In this document: piece after piece, positions 52,699-61,310 of the stretch
How the letters are laid out: each line of letters begins with the position of its first letter
Position numbering within the stretch: position 1 is the first letter of the stretch
DNA from: a bacterium
GTDB taxonomy: Bacteria; Armatimonadota; Fimbriimonadia; Fimbriimonadales; Fimbriimonadaceae
Length of the DNA: 64,000 nucleotides
Direction: 5' to 3'
Assembly (NCBI GenBank): GCA_027485645.1
Contig: JAIXQR010000003.1
Coordinates: 1 to 64,000, forward strand
Made by a program: the position numbers and the translations under genes
The notes under the pieces: model-generated
What the model was told of the DNA's origin: nothing
The model's database searches: none
What the model saw: the letters and a program-made list of their open reading frames with translations, nothing else

Positions 52699-53503
52699 CT
52701 TCACGAGCATCGGCGTTTTCGTGGCCGCGCTCGGCGGCGCATGGGTGGGATATGCCGGTAGACCGGAGAGCCGAATCCTGATCTTGGATGTCGGCCAAGG
52801 CGACGCGACGCTGATTCAAACGGAGGGTCGCACGCTGCTCATCGACACCGGCCCGAACGGTGACAATCGACTTGCCCGGAAGCTTCGAACGCTACGGGTC
52901 GGCTCACTTGACGCCATCTTGCTCACTCACCCTGATCTCGACCACATTAACGGAACGATGGCGGTCGCAGAGGAGTTTCCAGAGGCGCCAATTCTGATTT
53001 CCGCCGCCTTCCGAAACCACCCGGACCTTTCCCAGCAAATTAACTCGTGGAAACTTGCGGATCGGGTTCGTTGGGTTTCGGCACCAGGGACGCTTCAGAT
53101 CGGCGCTGCGCGCCTGGAGGTTTACGTTCCCGCTTGGATGCCCGGAACGCCCGACAACGACGGAAGCATGCTGACCCGGTTCTGCATTTCAGACGCGTGT
53201 TTCGTGAACCCCGGCGATGCCAGCTCTGCCCTGGACCCGATTATTACGGACGAAATGCGATGGAAAGCCAACCTCGTCAAAGCTGGACATCACGGCAGCC
53301 GAACTTCAACGAGCGAAACGTTACTAAATGAGCTCGGAGCGACGGATGTCGCTATTAGTTGTGGACGCAACAACCGTTTTCAGCATCCGCATCCGGAGGT
53401 CTTGGAGCGTGTCAACAGCGCTGGTTTGAAGCTGCATCGAACAGATGAGTCCGGAACGATCACTTTCGAGATTCGTTCCGGACGTTGGCAGCGCATTAAT
53501 TGA
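52682..53503 (+). CDS. ComEC-type metallo-beta-lactamase half
   Basis: A 273-residue protein. A GGAGG ribosome site (52670-52674) lies 7 bases before the GTG at 52682, so this is an authentic separate start inside the preceding gene. An N-terminal TM helix (FTSIGVFVAALGGAWVGY) leads to a ComEC-type MBL domain: LDVGQGDATLIQTEG, LLIDTGPNG, LTHPDLDHINGT, and VKAGHHGSRTSTSETLL. In known ComEC this domain is thought to degrade the incoming DNA's other strand. The TM helix would hold it at the membrane beside its partner. Confidence 0.9.
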   Translation: MRRLFSFTSIGVFVAALGGAWVGYAGRPESRILILDVGQGDATLIQTEGRTLLIDTGPNGDNRLARKLRTLRVGSLDAILLTHPDLDHINGTMAVAEEFPEAPILISAAFRNHPDLSQQINSWKLADRVRWVSAPGTLQIGAARLEVYVPAWMPGTPDNDGSMLTRFCISDACFVNPGDASSALDPIITDEMRWKANLVKAGHHGSRTSTSETLLNELGATDVAISCGRNNRFQHPHPEVLERVNSAGLKLHRTDESGTITFEIRSGRWQRIN

Positions 53504-56126
53504 AGAGTGCTTTTCGCTCTTGAAGTTTTGCGAGGCGGTCGGTCATTTCTTCCACCGCAGCGCGATCTCGCTCGATGACTTCGGGCTTGGCTCGCTCAAC
53601 AAACTGAGGATTGTTCAGCCGTCCGCTGATCTTCGTCATCTCCAGTTCTAGCTTCGCGATTTCTTTCTCGATTCGTTCAAGCTGCTTCGCCTTATCGACC
53701 AAGCTGTCAACCGGCAGGTGGAAGTCCACGCCGGCGGTCGTCACGGATACGAGCTGGATGCCCTCCGGCTTGCCCGGGGTCAATTTCTCCACCCAGGCTT
53801 GGCTCATGACGATCGATTCGTTTCCTTGGAGGTCACCTTCGTAGAAGGCCTCCGGAATCTTCACCATCGCCGCGACATCAACACTTGCGCGGAGGGCTCG
53901 TAGGCTTCGCGTGATCTCAAATGCGCGTTCAATGCGCTCCTCGGTTTCCGGATTCTCAAAGTGGGCAGGCAGGCTTGGCCAGTTTGCCGACATCAGGAAC
54001 GGTGCCTTGTTCGGAATCGGCAAGAACGAGTAGAGCTCCTCCGTAAGGTGCGGCATCACTGGATGCAGCATCGTAAGGAACGCCTCAATTGACGTGAGCA
54101 GCACCCATTGCGGTACCAGACGCTGCGCAGGGTCGTTCAGACGCGATTTGGAGACCTCGATGTACCAGTCGCACAGTTCGCTCCAGAAGAAGCGGAACAG
54201 GGCCTGACAGCCCGTTTGCAGGTCGTACTCGTCGAAGGCCTTCCGGACGGCTTTTTCGGTGTTTGCAAGCCGGCTGAGCAGCCAGCGATCGACTTCGGTC
54301 AGTTCGGTTGGCTCTTCCGGCATCACCTCAACGTTCATCAGAACGAAGCGCGTCGCGTTCCAAATCTTGTTCGCAAAGTTGCGGGAGTCCTGGTTCTTTT
54401 GTTCCGAGTACCGAATCTCCTGGTTTTCGCCGGTCTGGCTTTGCAGAGTCCAACGAAGAACGTCCGCGCCAAGGGTCTCAATGACCTCCATCGGATCGAC
54501 ACCGGTGCCGAGCGACTTCGACATTCGTCGTCCGTCTTCTCGCATAACCGTGGCGTAGATCATCACCTCGTGGAATGGCACTTCACCCACCAGATCCAGC
54601 CCCATCATCATCATTCGGGCGACCCAAAGGTTGATGATGTTGCGGTCGGTGACGAGAACATCCGTTGGATAGTGGTTCTTGAGGTCGGCGGTTTCTTCTG
54701 GCCAACCAAGCGTCGCAAAGGGCCAAAGGCCACTGGAGAACCAGGTGTCTAGCACGTCATCGTCTTGCCGGACGATCTTCTTATCACCAGCTTTAGCTTG
54801 TGCTTCTTCCCAACTGAGTCCGGCGAAGGCTTCTCCATCTTCGGTGTAGTACACCGGCACCCGGTGCCCCCACCAAAGTTGGCGGCTGATGTTCCAAGGT
54901 CGGATGTTTTCGAGCCATTCGATGAAAATCCGTTCGTACCGCTCAGGATGGAACTTAACCTTCCCGTTTTTGACCGCGTCGATGACTGGCTGAGCCAGCG
55001 CGGGCTGGTCGGCAAACCATTGCTCGCTCAAAAGCGGCTCAATGATGTCCTTCGATCGGTCGCTGAGCACGATCGCGATTTCGTGATCTTCAACCTTCAC
55101 CAGTAGCCCGGCAGCTTCGAGATCCTCGAGAATCTTCTTGCGCGATTCCGCGCGATTGAGGCCGTCGTAGGTTGCAATCAGCTCGTTGACCGGCTGAATC
55201 TCGTCGAGCTTGATGTGCGCAGTGTCGGTCAGGATGACGGGCATTGGCAAGTTGTGCCGAACCGCGACTTCGTAGTCGTTGGCATCATGCGCCGGCGTGA
55301 TCTTGACCGCACCAGTCCCGAAAGCAGGATCGGGATACATGTCGGCCACCAGCGGAACCGCGCGGTTAACGAGTGGAACAATCAGCTTCTTGCCGTGATG
55401 CTCCTTGTACCGTTCGTCCGAAGGGTGAACCGCAACGGCGACGTCCGCGAGGATGGTTTCCGGGCGCGTAGTTGCAATGATGATTTCGCCCGAGCCATCT
55501 TCGAAGATGTAGCGGAGGTGGAAGAGCTTGCCCTGAACGGTCTGGCGCTCGGTTTCGATGTCCGAGACGTTCGTCTTTAGGGTTGGGTCCCAGTTAACGA
55601 CCCGTTTTCCTCGGAAGATGATTCCGCGCTCATACCAATTGATAAAGACCTTGAGGACCGCTTGGGCGTACGCCTCATCCAGCGTAAATCGGCTGCGCGA
55701 CCAATCAAATCCGCAACCGAGGGCACGGAACTGCTTGAGGATGGTGTCTCCGCTTTCCTTTCTCCATTCCCAAACCCGCTCGATAAATTTCTCGCGGCCG
55801 AGGGCGGCTGCGCTGGAGCCTTCCTTTCGAAGCTGCTTGTCGACAACCGACTGAGTCGCGATTCCAGCGTGATCCTGGCCCGGCAAAACGAGGACGTTCT
55901 TGCCGCGGAGTCGCTGGTATCGGCCCAGCATGTCCTGGATCGGATAGCAAAGGGCATGGCCCATGTGCAGACTACCGGTGATGTTCGGCGGAGGAATGGT
56001 GACGGTGTAAGTCGGCTTCTCAGAGTTGACCGTTGGTTGGAACAGTCCGGCCGCTTCCCAGGCTAGGTACCACTTCGTTTCCGTCAGAGTCGCGTCGTAA
56101 CGCGTAGGCATCGCGAATTCATTCAT
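53496..56126 (-). CDS. valS: valyl-tRNA synthetase
   Basis: An 876-residue class I synthetase. The ATG at 56126 has a GGAGGGAG ribosome site 7 bases upstream and is preferred over 56156. HIGH motif PNITGSLHMGHAL, KMSKS motif RRMSKSLGTGVDP, editing-domain segments (ATTRPETILADVAVAVHP) and the C-terminal coiled coil (KQLERIEKEIAKLELEMTKI) are present. It charges tRNA-Val and edits misactivated Thr. The 3' end overlaps the MBL gene by 8 bases. Confidence 0.97.
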   Translation of the reverse strand: MNEFAMPTRYDATLTETKWYLAWEAAGLFQPTVNSEKPTYTVTIPPPNITGSLHMGHALCYPIQDMLGRYQRLRGKNVLVLPGQDHAGIATQSVVDKQLRKEGSSAAALGREKFIERVWEWRKESGDTILKQFRALGCGFDWSRSRFTLDEAYAQAVLKVFINWYERGIIFRGKRVVNWDPTLKTNVSDIETERQTVQGKLFHLRYIFEDGSGEIIIATTRPETILADVAVAVHPSDERYKEHHGKKLIVPLVNRAVPLVADMYPDPAFGTGAVKITPAHDANDYEVAVRHNLPMPVILTDTAHIKLDEIQPVNELIATYDGLNRAESRKKILEDLEAAGLLVKVEDHEIAIVLSDRSKDIIEPLLSEQWFADQPALAQPVIDAVKNGKVKFHPERYERIFIEWLENIRPWNISRQLWWGHRVPVYYTEDGEAFAGLSWEEAQAKAGDKKIVRQDDDVLDTWFSSGLWPFATLGWPEETADLKNHYPTDVLVTDRNIINLWVARMMMMGLDLVGEVPFHEVMIYATVMREDGRRMSKSLGTGVDPMEVIETLGADVLRWTLQSQTGENQEIRYSEQKNQDSRNFANKIWNATRFVLMNVEVMPEEPTELTEVDRWLLSRLANTEKAVRKAFDEYDLQTGCQALFRFFWSELCDWYIEVSKSRLNDPAQRLVPQWVLLTSIEAFLTMLHPVMPHLTEELYSFLPIPNKAPFLMSANWPSLPAHFENPETEERIERAFEITRSLRALRASVDVAAMVKIPEAFYEGDLQGNESIVMSQAWVEKLTPGKPEGIQLVSVTTAGVDFHLPVDSLVDKAKQLERIEKEIAKLELEMTKISGRLNNPQFVERAKPEVIERDRAAVEEMTDRLAKLQERKALFN

Positions 56127-56174
56127 ATTGGCTCCCTCCATGTCATAGAGGTCCAATTAATGTACCGCCGCCGA

Positions 56175-56192
56175 TTGTTTCACGTGAAACAA
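56175..56192. other. parS centromere site
   Basis: The sequence TTGTTTCACGTGAAACAA (56175-56192) is a perfect 18-bp palindrome containing the 16-bp bacterial parS consensus TGTTTCACGTGAAACA without a mismatch. ParB binds such sites and spreads, and ParA/SMC then segregate the origin region. Most parS sites lie near the replication origin. This one occupies the short gap between valS and cdsA. A search by eye found no second perfect copy in the window. Confidence 0.92.
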
Positions 56193-56200
56193 ATCGCGGG

Positions 56201-57004
56201 TCACTTTCCGAACAGTTTGAAGATCGCGAGAATAGCGATGGCGGAGAAGCCGAGACTGTCATAACGGTCAAGAAGACCGCCGTGACCCGGGAAAAGGGTG
56301 CCGCTGTCTTTCAGGTCTGCCGTACGCTTGAGCCAACTTTCGAACAAGTCGCCAATTTGCCCTAGAACGCCAGTCGCGGCCCCGATGGCGAGTCCCATCT
56401 CGGTCGGCATTCCGGTGAGCAGCGCCAACCCGTAAGCGCCTAAAACGTTGGCGAAGAGATTGGCAAGTGCGCCCTCCCAGGTTTTGCCGGGTGAAACTTC
56501 CGCCCAAAGCTTATGCTTGCCAAACTTCTTGCCGACAACCATCGCCGTCGTGTCTCCCAGCCAAATTGGGATGAATCCAAAAAGTATTGGGGTGCGGAAG
56601 TCAAGTGGCACGGTTAAGTTGCCATGTCGATGGACGAAAACAAAAGCGATGAGGGTGGTGACGATCCAGCCAGCACTGATCCACTCTGCCTGCAAGAAAC
56701 GTTGCCAGTAAGGAGCCGCTTTTGGCAATCGAATCCAGAGCAGCGACCCGATGATTCCGATGACAAAGGCAATGAAAACGCTCCAATCTGGGATGCGGTC
56801 GAGGAAAAGGCCAGCAGCGAGCAGACTCAGCGAACCAAAAATCGGGATGGGAAGGGCCGCGCTGTCGCCGAACTTTCGGATCTCTCCGTGCGCCAAAAAC
56901 AATATCAGAAACGAGGCGCCAACAACGCACCAGAGCGGGGTCGCAATGACCGGGAGCAATACCAAAGGGATCGCTAGTATTGCCGTCAGGATGCGCTGGC
57001 GCAT
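56201..57004 (-). CDS. cdsA: phosphatidate cytidylyltransferase
   Basis: A 267-residue polytopic membrane enzyme making CDP-diacylglycerol from phosphatidic acid and CTP, the branch point of phospholipid synthesis. The segments GDTTAMVVGKKFGKHKL, SPGKTWEGALANLFA and the C-terminal PGHGGLLDRYDSLGFSA match the CdsA signature. It lies in the minus-strand run between the LuxR-type gene and valS, with the parS site just downstream. Confidence 0.95.
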   Translation of the reverse strand: MRQRILTAILAIPLVLLPVIATPLWCVVGASFLILFLAHGEIRKFGDSAALPIPIFGSLSLLAAGLFLDRIPDWSVFIAFVIGIIGSLLWIRLPKAAPYWQRFLQAEWISAGWIVTTLIAFVFVHRHGNLTVPLDFRTPILFGFIPIWLGDTTAMVVGKKFGKHKLWAEVSPGKTWEGALANLFANVLGAYGLALLTGMPTEMGLAIGAATGVLGQIGDLFESWLKRTADLKDSGTLFPGHGGLLDRYDSLGFSAIAILAIFKLFGK

Positions 57005-57030
57005 TTGTATTTGTAGTTTGCTCGATTACG

Positions 57031-57504
57031 TCAGGTCGACGTTGCCGCGCCCGATTTGGAGAGCTTGAGCGCGACCTCGACACGGCTTCGGCAGCCGAGG
57101 CGGTCCATGATCTGGCTGACCAAATTCTTCACGCTTTGCTCACGAAGGTCCGTCGCTTCCGCGATGCTGCGGTTACTAAGCCCAGCAGCAACCAGTCGAG
57201 CAATCGCAAGCTGTCGCGCGGTCAAGGGCACCTCGGCATCGTAAACGTTCACTGGAGACCTAACCCCAAGCGAAGACTTAGTCTCGGGAGCCATCGCCGC
57301 AAGTTGAGCTTCTAAGGCGGCTAACGTTGTGTTTCCGTCAACGCGAATGTGACGAGCTTTCGGGTGAGAAGGAGCGCCGTCCGTAATGATCACTTCCAGG
57401 CTTGGATCGGCCGTGACAAAGGTCGGCTGATGCCCATGCGTGGAAAGGTGAAGGACAACGAGGTCGGCAAGAAGAGCGTTCTTGATCTCAATTCCGACTT
57501 TCAT
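57031..57504 (-). CDS. LuxR/NarL-type helix-turn-helix regulator with degenerate receiver
   Basis: A 157-residue protein. The C-terminal ~65 residues are a LuxR-type HTH (PLTARQLAIARLVAAGLSNR, then SIAEATDLREQSVKNLVSQI). The N-terminal ~80 residues resemble a shortened receiver (LLADLVVLHLSTHG) but lack the normal acidic pocket and phospho-Asp/Lys arrangement. It may therefore be controlled by something other than phosphorylation. The start codon lies only 9 bases after the 57514-57542 hairpin on the minus strand, with no ribosome site. Confidence 0.82.
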   Translation of the reverse strand: MKVGIEIKNALLADLVVLHLSTHGHQPTFVTADPSLEVIITDGAPSHPKARHIRVDGNTTLAALEAQLAAMAPETKSSLGVRSPVNVYDAEVPLTARQLAIARLVAAGLSNRSIAEATDLREQSVKNLVSQIMDRLGCRSRVEVALKLSKSGAATST

Positions 57505-57513
57505 AAATAGAAA

Positions 57514-57542
57514 TGGGTCGCAGGAACGAATCCTGCGACCCA
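57514..57542 (-). terminator. hairpin terminator after the PKD-protein gene
   Basis: A perfect 12-bp stem (TGGGTCGCAGGA at 57514-57525, its complement at 57531-57542) with a 5-base loop. On the minus strand it is followed by TTTCTATTT and then the LuxR-type start codon. It would end the rny-ymdB-PKD transcript or act as an attenuator for the gene below. Confidence 0.75.
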
Positions 57543-57555
57543 GAAACTCACGAAC

Positions 57556-58560
57556 TTAGCCGTTAATGATTCCCTTGATCGAAGTCTTGTACTTCGTTTT
57601 CAGGCCGAAGTAGTCGCTAACCGTGAGGGTGATCGTGTAAGAGCCAGCTTTTCGGAACTTGCGCTTGACGAACTGTCCTTCGGAGTCAACGTTCTCGTCC
57701 GAGCCATCGGTGTCGTCGAAGTCCCAGGTGTACTTCAGAATGCTGGAGCCGCCCTCGCCGCGAGCGCCAAAGATCATCTCCGCACCGAGTTCGCGGTTGA
57801 ACGACTTAGGCGAGATTTCCGCTCGGATCGGAGTGGAATCGCTTACAACCCGCATATCACCGACATAAAACGTCGTGGTCGTATCGGCAGAAAGGCCGAT
57901 CTGGTTGATGACCTTGTTCGTTCGATCGAATCCAGAAATGGCCTGAAGCGGAACCGAAACCGTTCGCCAGCCGCGCTCGCCCGCCGAAGAAGAAGTGTTG
58001 GTTGGCATATACGCTTCCGACTTCTTGCCATCGGTTGTGGTGATGATCACGCGGATCATCTTGAAGCTAGGTGGTGCGCTTGCCGCTGCGCCGCCGAAAC
58101 CACCCGGTGCACCACCGCCGAACTGACCGCCACCAGGCAGGCCGCCGCCAGGCAGGCCGCCGCCAGGCAGGCCGCCGCCAGGAAGGCCACCACCAGGTCG
58201 ACTTCCGCCGGTACCAGACCCAGGGCGATTCGCGCCGCCGGCGCCCGTTCCCATAGCTCCAGAATCAACCGGGCGATAGATCAAGCGGAACAGATTGCTC
58301 TTGTTCGTCTGAGCCTTCGCGAGATCAACCGGGGTACCGAAATTGATTTGTCCGCCTTGGAAGAAGTTTCGGGTGGAGATTCGAATGGATCGAGTTCCCT
58401 CGTAAGCCACTTCGTCGGTTTCGGAAATGACGCCGCTGCCCCAGCCTTTGACCGAGATGTTCTGGTCCTTAATTTCCCGAACCGGCGTGTAAAGCACTTC
58501 GCTGCCTTGCGTACCCATCGAGGTGAGTGCGATTACTGAAATTACGATTCCAAGTCCCAT
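57556..58560 (-). CDS. secreted protein with Gly-Pro linker and PKD-like domain
   Basis: A 334-residue protein with an N-terminal signal segment (GLGIVISVIALTSMGTQ). The first domain (~30-110) may be a carbohydrate-binding-like beta sandwich (VAYEGTRSIRISTRNF). A low-complexity linker follows (PGGGLPGGGLPGGGLPGGGL). The second domain (~180-250) is beta-rich. The C-terminal domain (~255-334) has the PKD pattern (YTWDFDDTDG, KFRKAGSYTITLTVSDYFG). A binding or surface function is inferred. It follows ymdB after 3 bases, so it may be the last gene of the recA-rny transcript region. Confidence 0.78.
   Translation of the reverse strand: MGLGIVISVIALTSMGTQGSEVLYTPVREIKDQNISVKGWGSGVISETDEVAYEGTRSIRISTRNFFQGGQINFGTPVDLAKAQTNKSNLFRLIYRPVDSGAMGTGAGGANRPGSGTGGSRPGGGLPGGGLPGGGLPGGGLPGGGQFGGGAPGGFGGAAASAPPSFKMIRVIITTTDGKKSEAYMPTNTSSSAGERGWRTVSVPLQAISGFDRTNKVINQIGLSADTTTTFYVGDMRVVSDSTPIRAEISPKSFNRELGAEMIFGARGEGGSSILKYTWDFDDTDGSDENVDSEGQFVKRKFRKAGSYTITLTVSDYFGLKTKYKTSIKGIING
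58134..58193. repeat. 15-bp tandem repeat encoding GGGLP
   Basis: Three exact copies of CAGGCAGGCCGCCGC (58134-58178) plus a diverged fourth (58179-58193). They encode the (GGGLP)n linker of the PKD protein on the minus strand. Such exact repeats are prone to copy-number change. Confidence 0.85.
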
Positions 58561-58563
58561 TGT

Positions 58564-59349
58564 TTATTCTCCAATTCGGATGCGCTCAATGCGCACCGCT
58601 CGTCCTGTACTTCTTTCGACGTTTATAACGACACCACAGATTACACCGGGTCCGCCTGCAACTTCAAATCGTTCCGGAAGATCACCGCGAAACCGTCGCA
58701 GAATGATGTCCCGATCCATGCCAAGGACCCCGTTCAGCGGTCCGCACATACCGACATCCGTAATGTACGCCGTCCCTTGCGGAAGCACGCGCTCGTCGGC
58801 AGTTTGAACGTGAGTGTGCGTCCCAACAACGGCGCAGGCGCGTCCATCGCAGTGCCAACCCATCGCCACCTTCTCGCTGGTGGCCTCGCCATGAAAGTCA
58901 ATGAAGATGATTCCCGGCGAGGTCTCGCAGATTCGATCGACCGCCATAAACGGATCGTCATAAACCGGGTCCATCCCCACCCGGCCGCTCACGTTAGCCA
59001 CGGTCAGGGTCACGCCATCCGATTCGAGAACCGTCGTGCCGTGCCCCGGCAGCCGCGCGGAAAAGTTGATGGGGCGAAGAATGTTCGGCTCTTGGTCCAA
59101 GTACGGTCCAATCTCTCGCTTGTTGAACGAGTGGTTGCCAAGGGTAATCGCGTCCACTCCCCAGTCAAAAATTTGGTCCGCAATCTTCGGCGTAATGCCG
59201 ATGCCGGCCGCCGTATTTTCGCCGTTCACAATCGTGAACAGCGGCTTGTGGGTCGACTTGAGCGAGGGAAGGTACCGCTGGACAATGTTGCGCCCAACCT
59301 CACCCACGATGTCGCCAAGAAAGAGAATTGTGAACGTCGCCAAGAACAA
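58564..59349 (-). CDS. ymdB: YmdB-family metallophosphoesterase
   Basis: A 261-residue protein with the YmdB/TIGR00282 pattern: ILFLGDIVGEVGR, VNGENTAAGIGIT, DAITLGNHSFNK, IFIDFHGEATSEK and GTHTHVQTADE. YmdB is a cyclic-nucleotide phosphodiesterase that controls multicellular behaviour in Bacillus. The neighbouring rny gene repeats the conserved rny-ymdB pairing. The first codon read is TTG at 59349; the in-frame TTG at 59343 is also possible. The start lies in a 9-bp hairpin. Confidence 0.93.
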   Translation of the reverse strand: MFLATFTILFLGDIVGEVGRNIVQRYLPSLKSTHKPLFTIVNGENTAAGIGITPKIADQIFDWGVDAITLGNHSFNKREIGPYLDQEPNILRPINFSARLPGHGTTVLESDGVTLTVANVSGRVGMDPVYDDPFMAVDRICETSPGIIFIDFHGEATSEKVAMGWHCDGRACAVVGTHTHVQTADERVLPQGTAYITDVGMCGPLNGVLGMDRDIILRRFRGDLPERFEVAGGPGVICGVVINVERSTGRAVRIERIRIGE

Positions 59350-59367
59350 CAGTATGACGTTCTTGGC
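59339..59367 (-). promoter_or_regulatory. 9-bp hairpin covering the ymdB start
   Basis: GCCAAGAAC (59339-59347) and GTTCTTGGC (59359-59367) form a perfect stem with an 11-base loop. On the minus strand it spans the short rny-ymdB gap and takes in the ymdB TTG start. It could limit ymdB translation or be an RNase Y target. Confidence 0.45.
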
Positions 59368-59377
59368 TGCCGAGGGC

Positions 59378-60856
59378 TTACTTTGCGATCTCGGTCATCC
59401 GCGTTTCCCGGATGACGGTGACCCGAATTTGGCCCGGGAAGTCCAGTTCCTTTTCAATTCGCCGGGCGACGTCATGCGCCAGTCGCTTGGCCGCAAGGTC
59501 GTCAATCATTTCTGGTTTCACTATCAACCTCACCTCGCGACCCGCTTGGACGGCAAAGCTGCGCTCGACGCCGGGGAAGTCGTTGGCGATGGTTTCCAAA
59601 GCGCTTAGCCGCTTGATGTAGTTATCGAGGCTCTCTCGGCGAGCTCCGGGTCTCGCGGCGCTAATGGTATCGGCGAGGATGACAAGAATGGCTTCCGGCG
59701 AGGAGGGTTCGATATCGTGGTGGTGTGCTCCTACGGCGTGGAGCACGGACTCACGTTCGCCCGCAATGCGTAGGAACTCCATTCCGGTTAGCGCGTGCGG
59801 ACCTTCGTACTCTGGCCCGAGAGCTTTGCCGATATCGTGGAGGAACCCGGCGCGTTTGGCAATCTCCGCGTTCAATCCAAGCTCGAAGGCAAGTGATTCC
59901 GACAAGCGAGCAACTTCGACCGAGTGGTCAAGCACGTTCTGGGCGTAGCTCGTCCGGAACCGTAGCTTGCCCATCGTCTCAATGAGTTTTGCTGGGAGCC
60001 CGGTTACGTTGGCTCGTTCCGCCGCCCGCTCGCCTGCCTCAACGACGATGCGATTGACCTCTGCGGTCGCCTTCTCGAAAAGCTCCTCAATCCGGCCAGG
60101 GTGAATGCGGCCGTCCATCATGAGGTTGATCAGCGTGAGTCGTGCCGTCTCTCGCCGCACAGGATCAAAGCATGAGATAACAACCGCTTCCGGCGTTTCG
60201 TCGATGATCAGGTCAACCCCCGTCACTTGCTCGAAGGCCCGAATATTGCGACCCTCTCGCCCAATCAGCCGACCCTTCATGTCCTCGGTTGGGAGCTCAA
60301 TAACCGCTAGCGTCGCCTCCGTAAGGTAGTCAACGACGGTTCGCTGCATCACATCGAGCAGCACCTTCTTGGCCTGTCGATTGAGTTCGGAAGCGGTCTG
60401 TTCCTCGACTTCCTTGGCGCGCTTCAGCGCCATTTCGCGGAACTCTGATTCGATGCGTTTGAGATACAAGTCACGCGCTTGGTTCTTGGTCAGGTTAGCC
60501 ACGCGGGCCAGCTCTTCTTCCACGCTTCGTCGTTGGCGCTCAATGTTCTCTTCCCGGTCAAAGAGAGTTTTCGATTCGAGAACAAAGGCTTCTTCACGCG
60601 CCTCAATCTGCTTCCAACGTGCGTCCAGCGAGGCCTCGCGGGCGTCGAGTCGGTCTTCTGACTTCTGTAAATTTGCCGCGCGTTCTTGCGAGAGGACCTG
60701 AGATTCGGCGCGGATCCGGCTGATCTCCTGCTCCGTTTCGGCCTTTACGGTCGCGATACTCTGTCGCGCAGACTTCGATAGAACGGTGTAGAGCCCGTAC
60801 ACGATGGCCGAGCCGCTGACCACGCCGGCCACCAATCCTTCCATTACGGGACTCAT
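59378..60856 (-). CDS. rny: ribonuclease Y
   Basis: A 492-residue membrane-anchored endoribonuclease that starts bulk mRNA decay. The N-terminal TM (LVAGVVSGSAIVYGLYTVL) is followed by a long coiled coil (to ~residue 165), the KH domain (EDMKGRLIGREGRNIRAFE) and the HD domain (VLDHSVEVARL, RAGFLHDIGKALG). The start at 60856 (MSPVMEGLVAG) is chosen; 60844 is possible. It lies 5 bases after recX and is paired with ymdB. Confidence 0.95.
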   Translation of the reverse strand: MSPVMEGLVAGVVSGSAIVYGLYTVLSKSARQSIATVKAETEQEISRIRAESQVLSQERAANLQKSEDRLDAREASLDARWKQIEAREEAFVLESKTLFDREENIERQRRSVEEELARVANLTKNQARDLYLKRIESEFREMALKRAKEVEEQTASELNRQAKKVLLDVMQRTVVDYLTEATLAVIELPTEDMKGRLIGREGRNIRAFEQVTGVDLIIDETPEAVVISCFDPVRRETARLTLINLMMDGRIHPGRIEELFEKATAEVNRIVVEAGERAAERANVTGLPAKLIETMGKLRFRTSYAQNVLDHSVEVARLSESLAFELGLNAEIAKRAGFLHDIGKALGPEYEGPHALTGMEFLRIAGERESVLHAVGAHHHDIEPSSPEAILVILADTISAARPGARRESLDNYIKRLSALETIANDFPGVERSFAVQAGREVRLIVKPEMIDDLAAKRLAHDVARRIEKELDFPGQIRVTVIRETRMTEIAK

Positions 60857-60860
60857 AGAT

Positions 60861-61292
60861 TCAATTGTGACGCCAGTTTGAGGCTTCTCGGAGACTATCG
60901 CCGAGAACCGAGTCAATCACTTCTTCGGCAAATCCTCGGGAGGCCAAAAAACGCGCCTTGCGGATGGCATCTGGCTTTCGTACCAAGCCCAGCAATTCGG
61001 TCGCCCGGTCCGTATCGTTCGGCAGCGTTTCTAGCAGGGCTTCCAAGATCGGAAGCGGAATCTCGCGGCGCTCGAATTCCGACTGGAGCCACATGCGTCC
61101 TCGCATGTTTCGACCTGACCATCGGTGAATAAGCGCCTCGGCAACGCGGCGGTCGTTGAGCAGCCGCTTTTCTCGCAGGTGCTCAACAACGTCGTCTCGG
61201 CCGGTAATGCGCCGCGCTTCCGCTTCCGTGACGTCGCCGCGCGAGAGCCGAAGCATCACGCGGCGAAGACTATCTTCGAAGGATTGGTCCAT
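60861..61292 (-). CDS. recX: regulatory protein RecX
   Basis: A 143-residue helical protein with three RecX repeats: YAL-like DSLRRVMLRLSRGDVTEAE, LREKRLLNDRRVAEALIHRW and the C-terminal KARFLASRGFAEEVIDSVL. RecX inhibits and fine-tunes RecA filaments. Its position directly downstream of recA supports the call. Confidence 0.9.
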   Translation of the reverse strand: MDQSFEDSLRRVMLRLSRGDVTEAEARRITGRDDVVEHLREKRLLNDRRVAEALIHRWSGRNMRGRMWLQSEFERREIPLPILEALLETLPNDTDRATELLGLVRKPDAIRKARFLASRGFAEEVIDSVLGDSLREASNWRHN

Positions 61293-61310
61293 GAAGAACG
61301 GTCACCGAGC

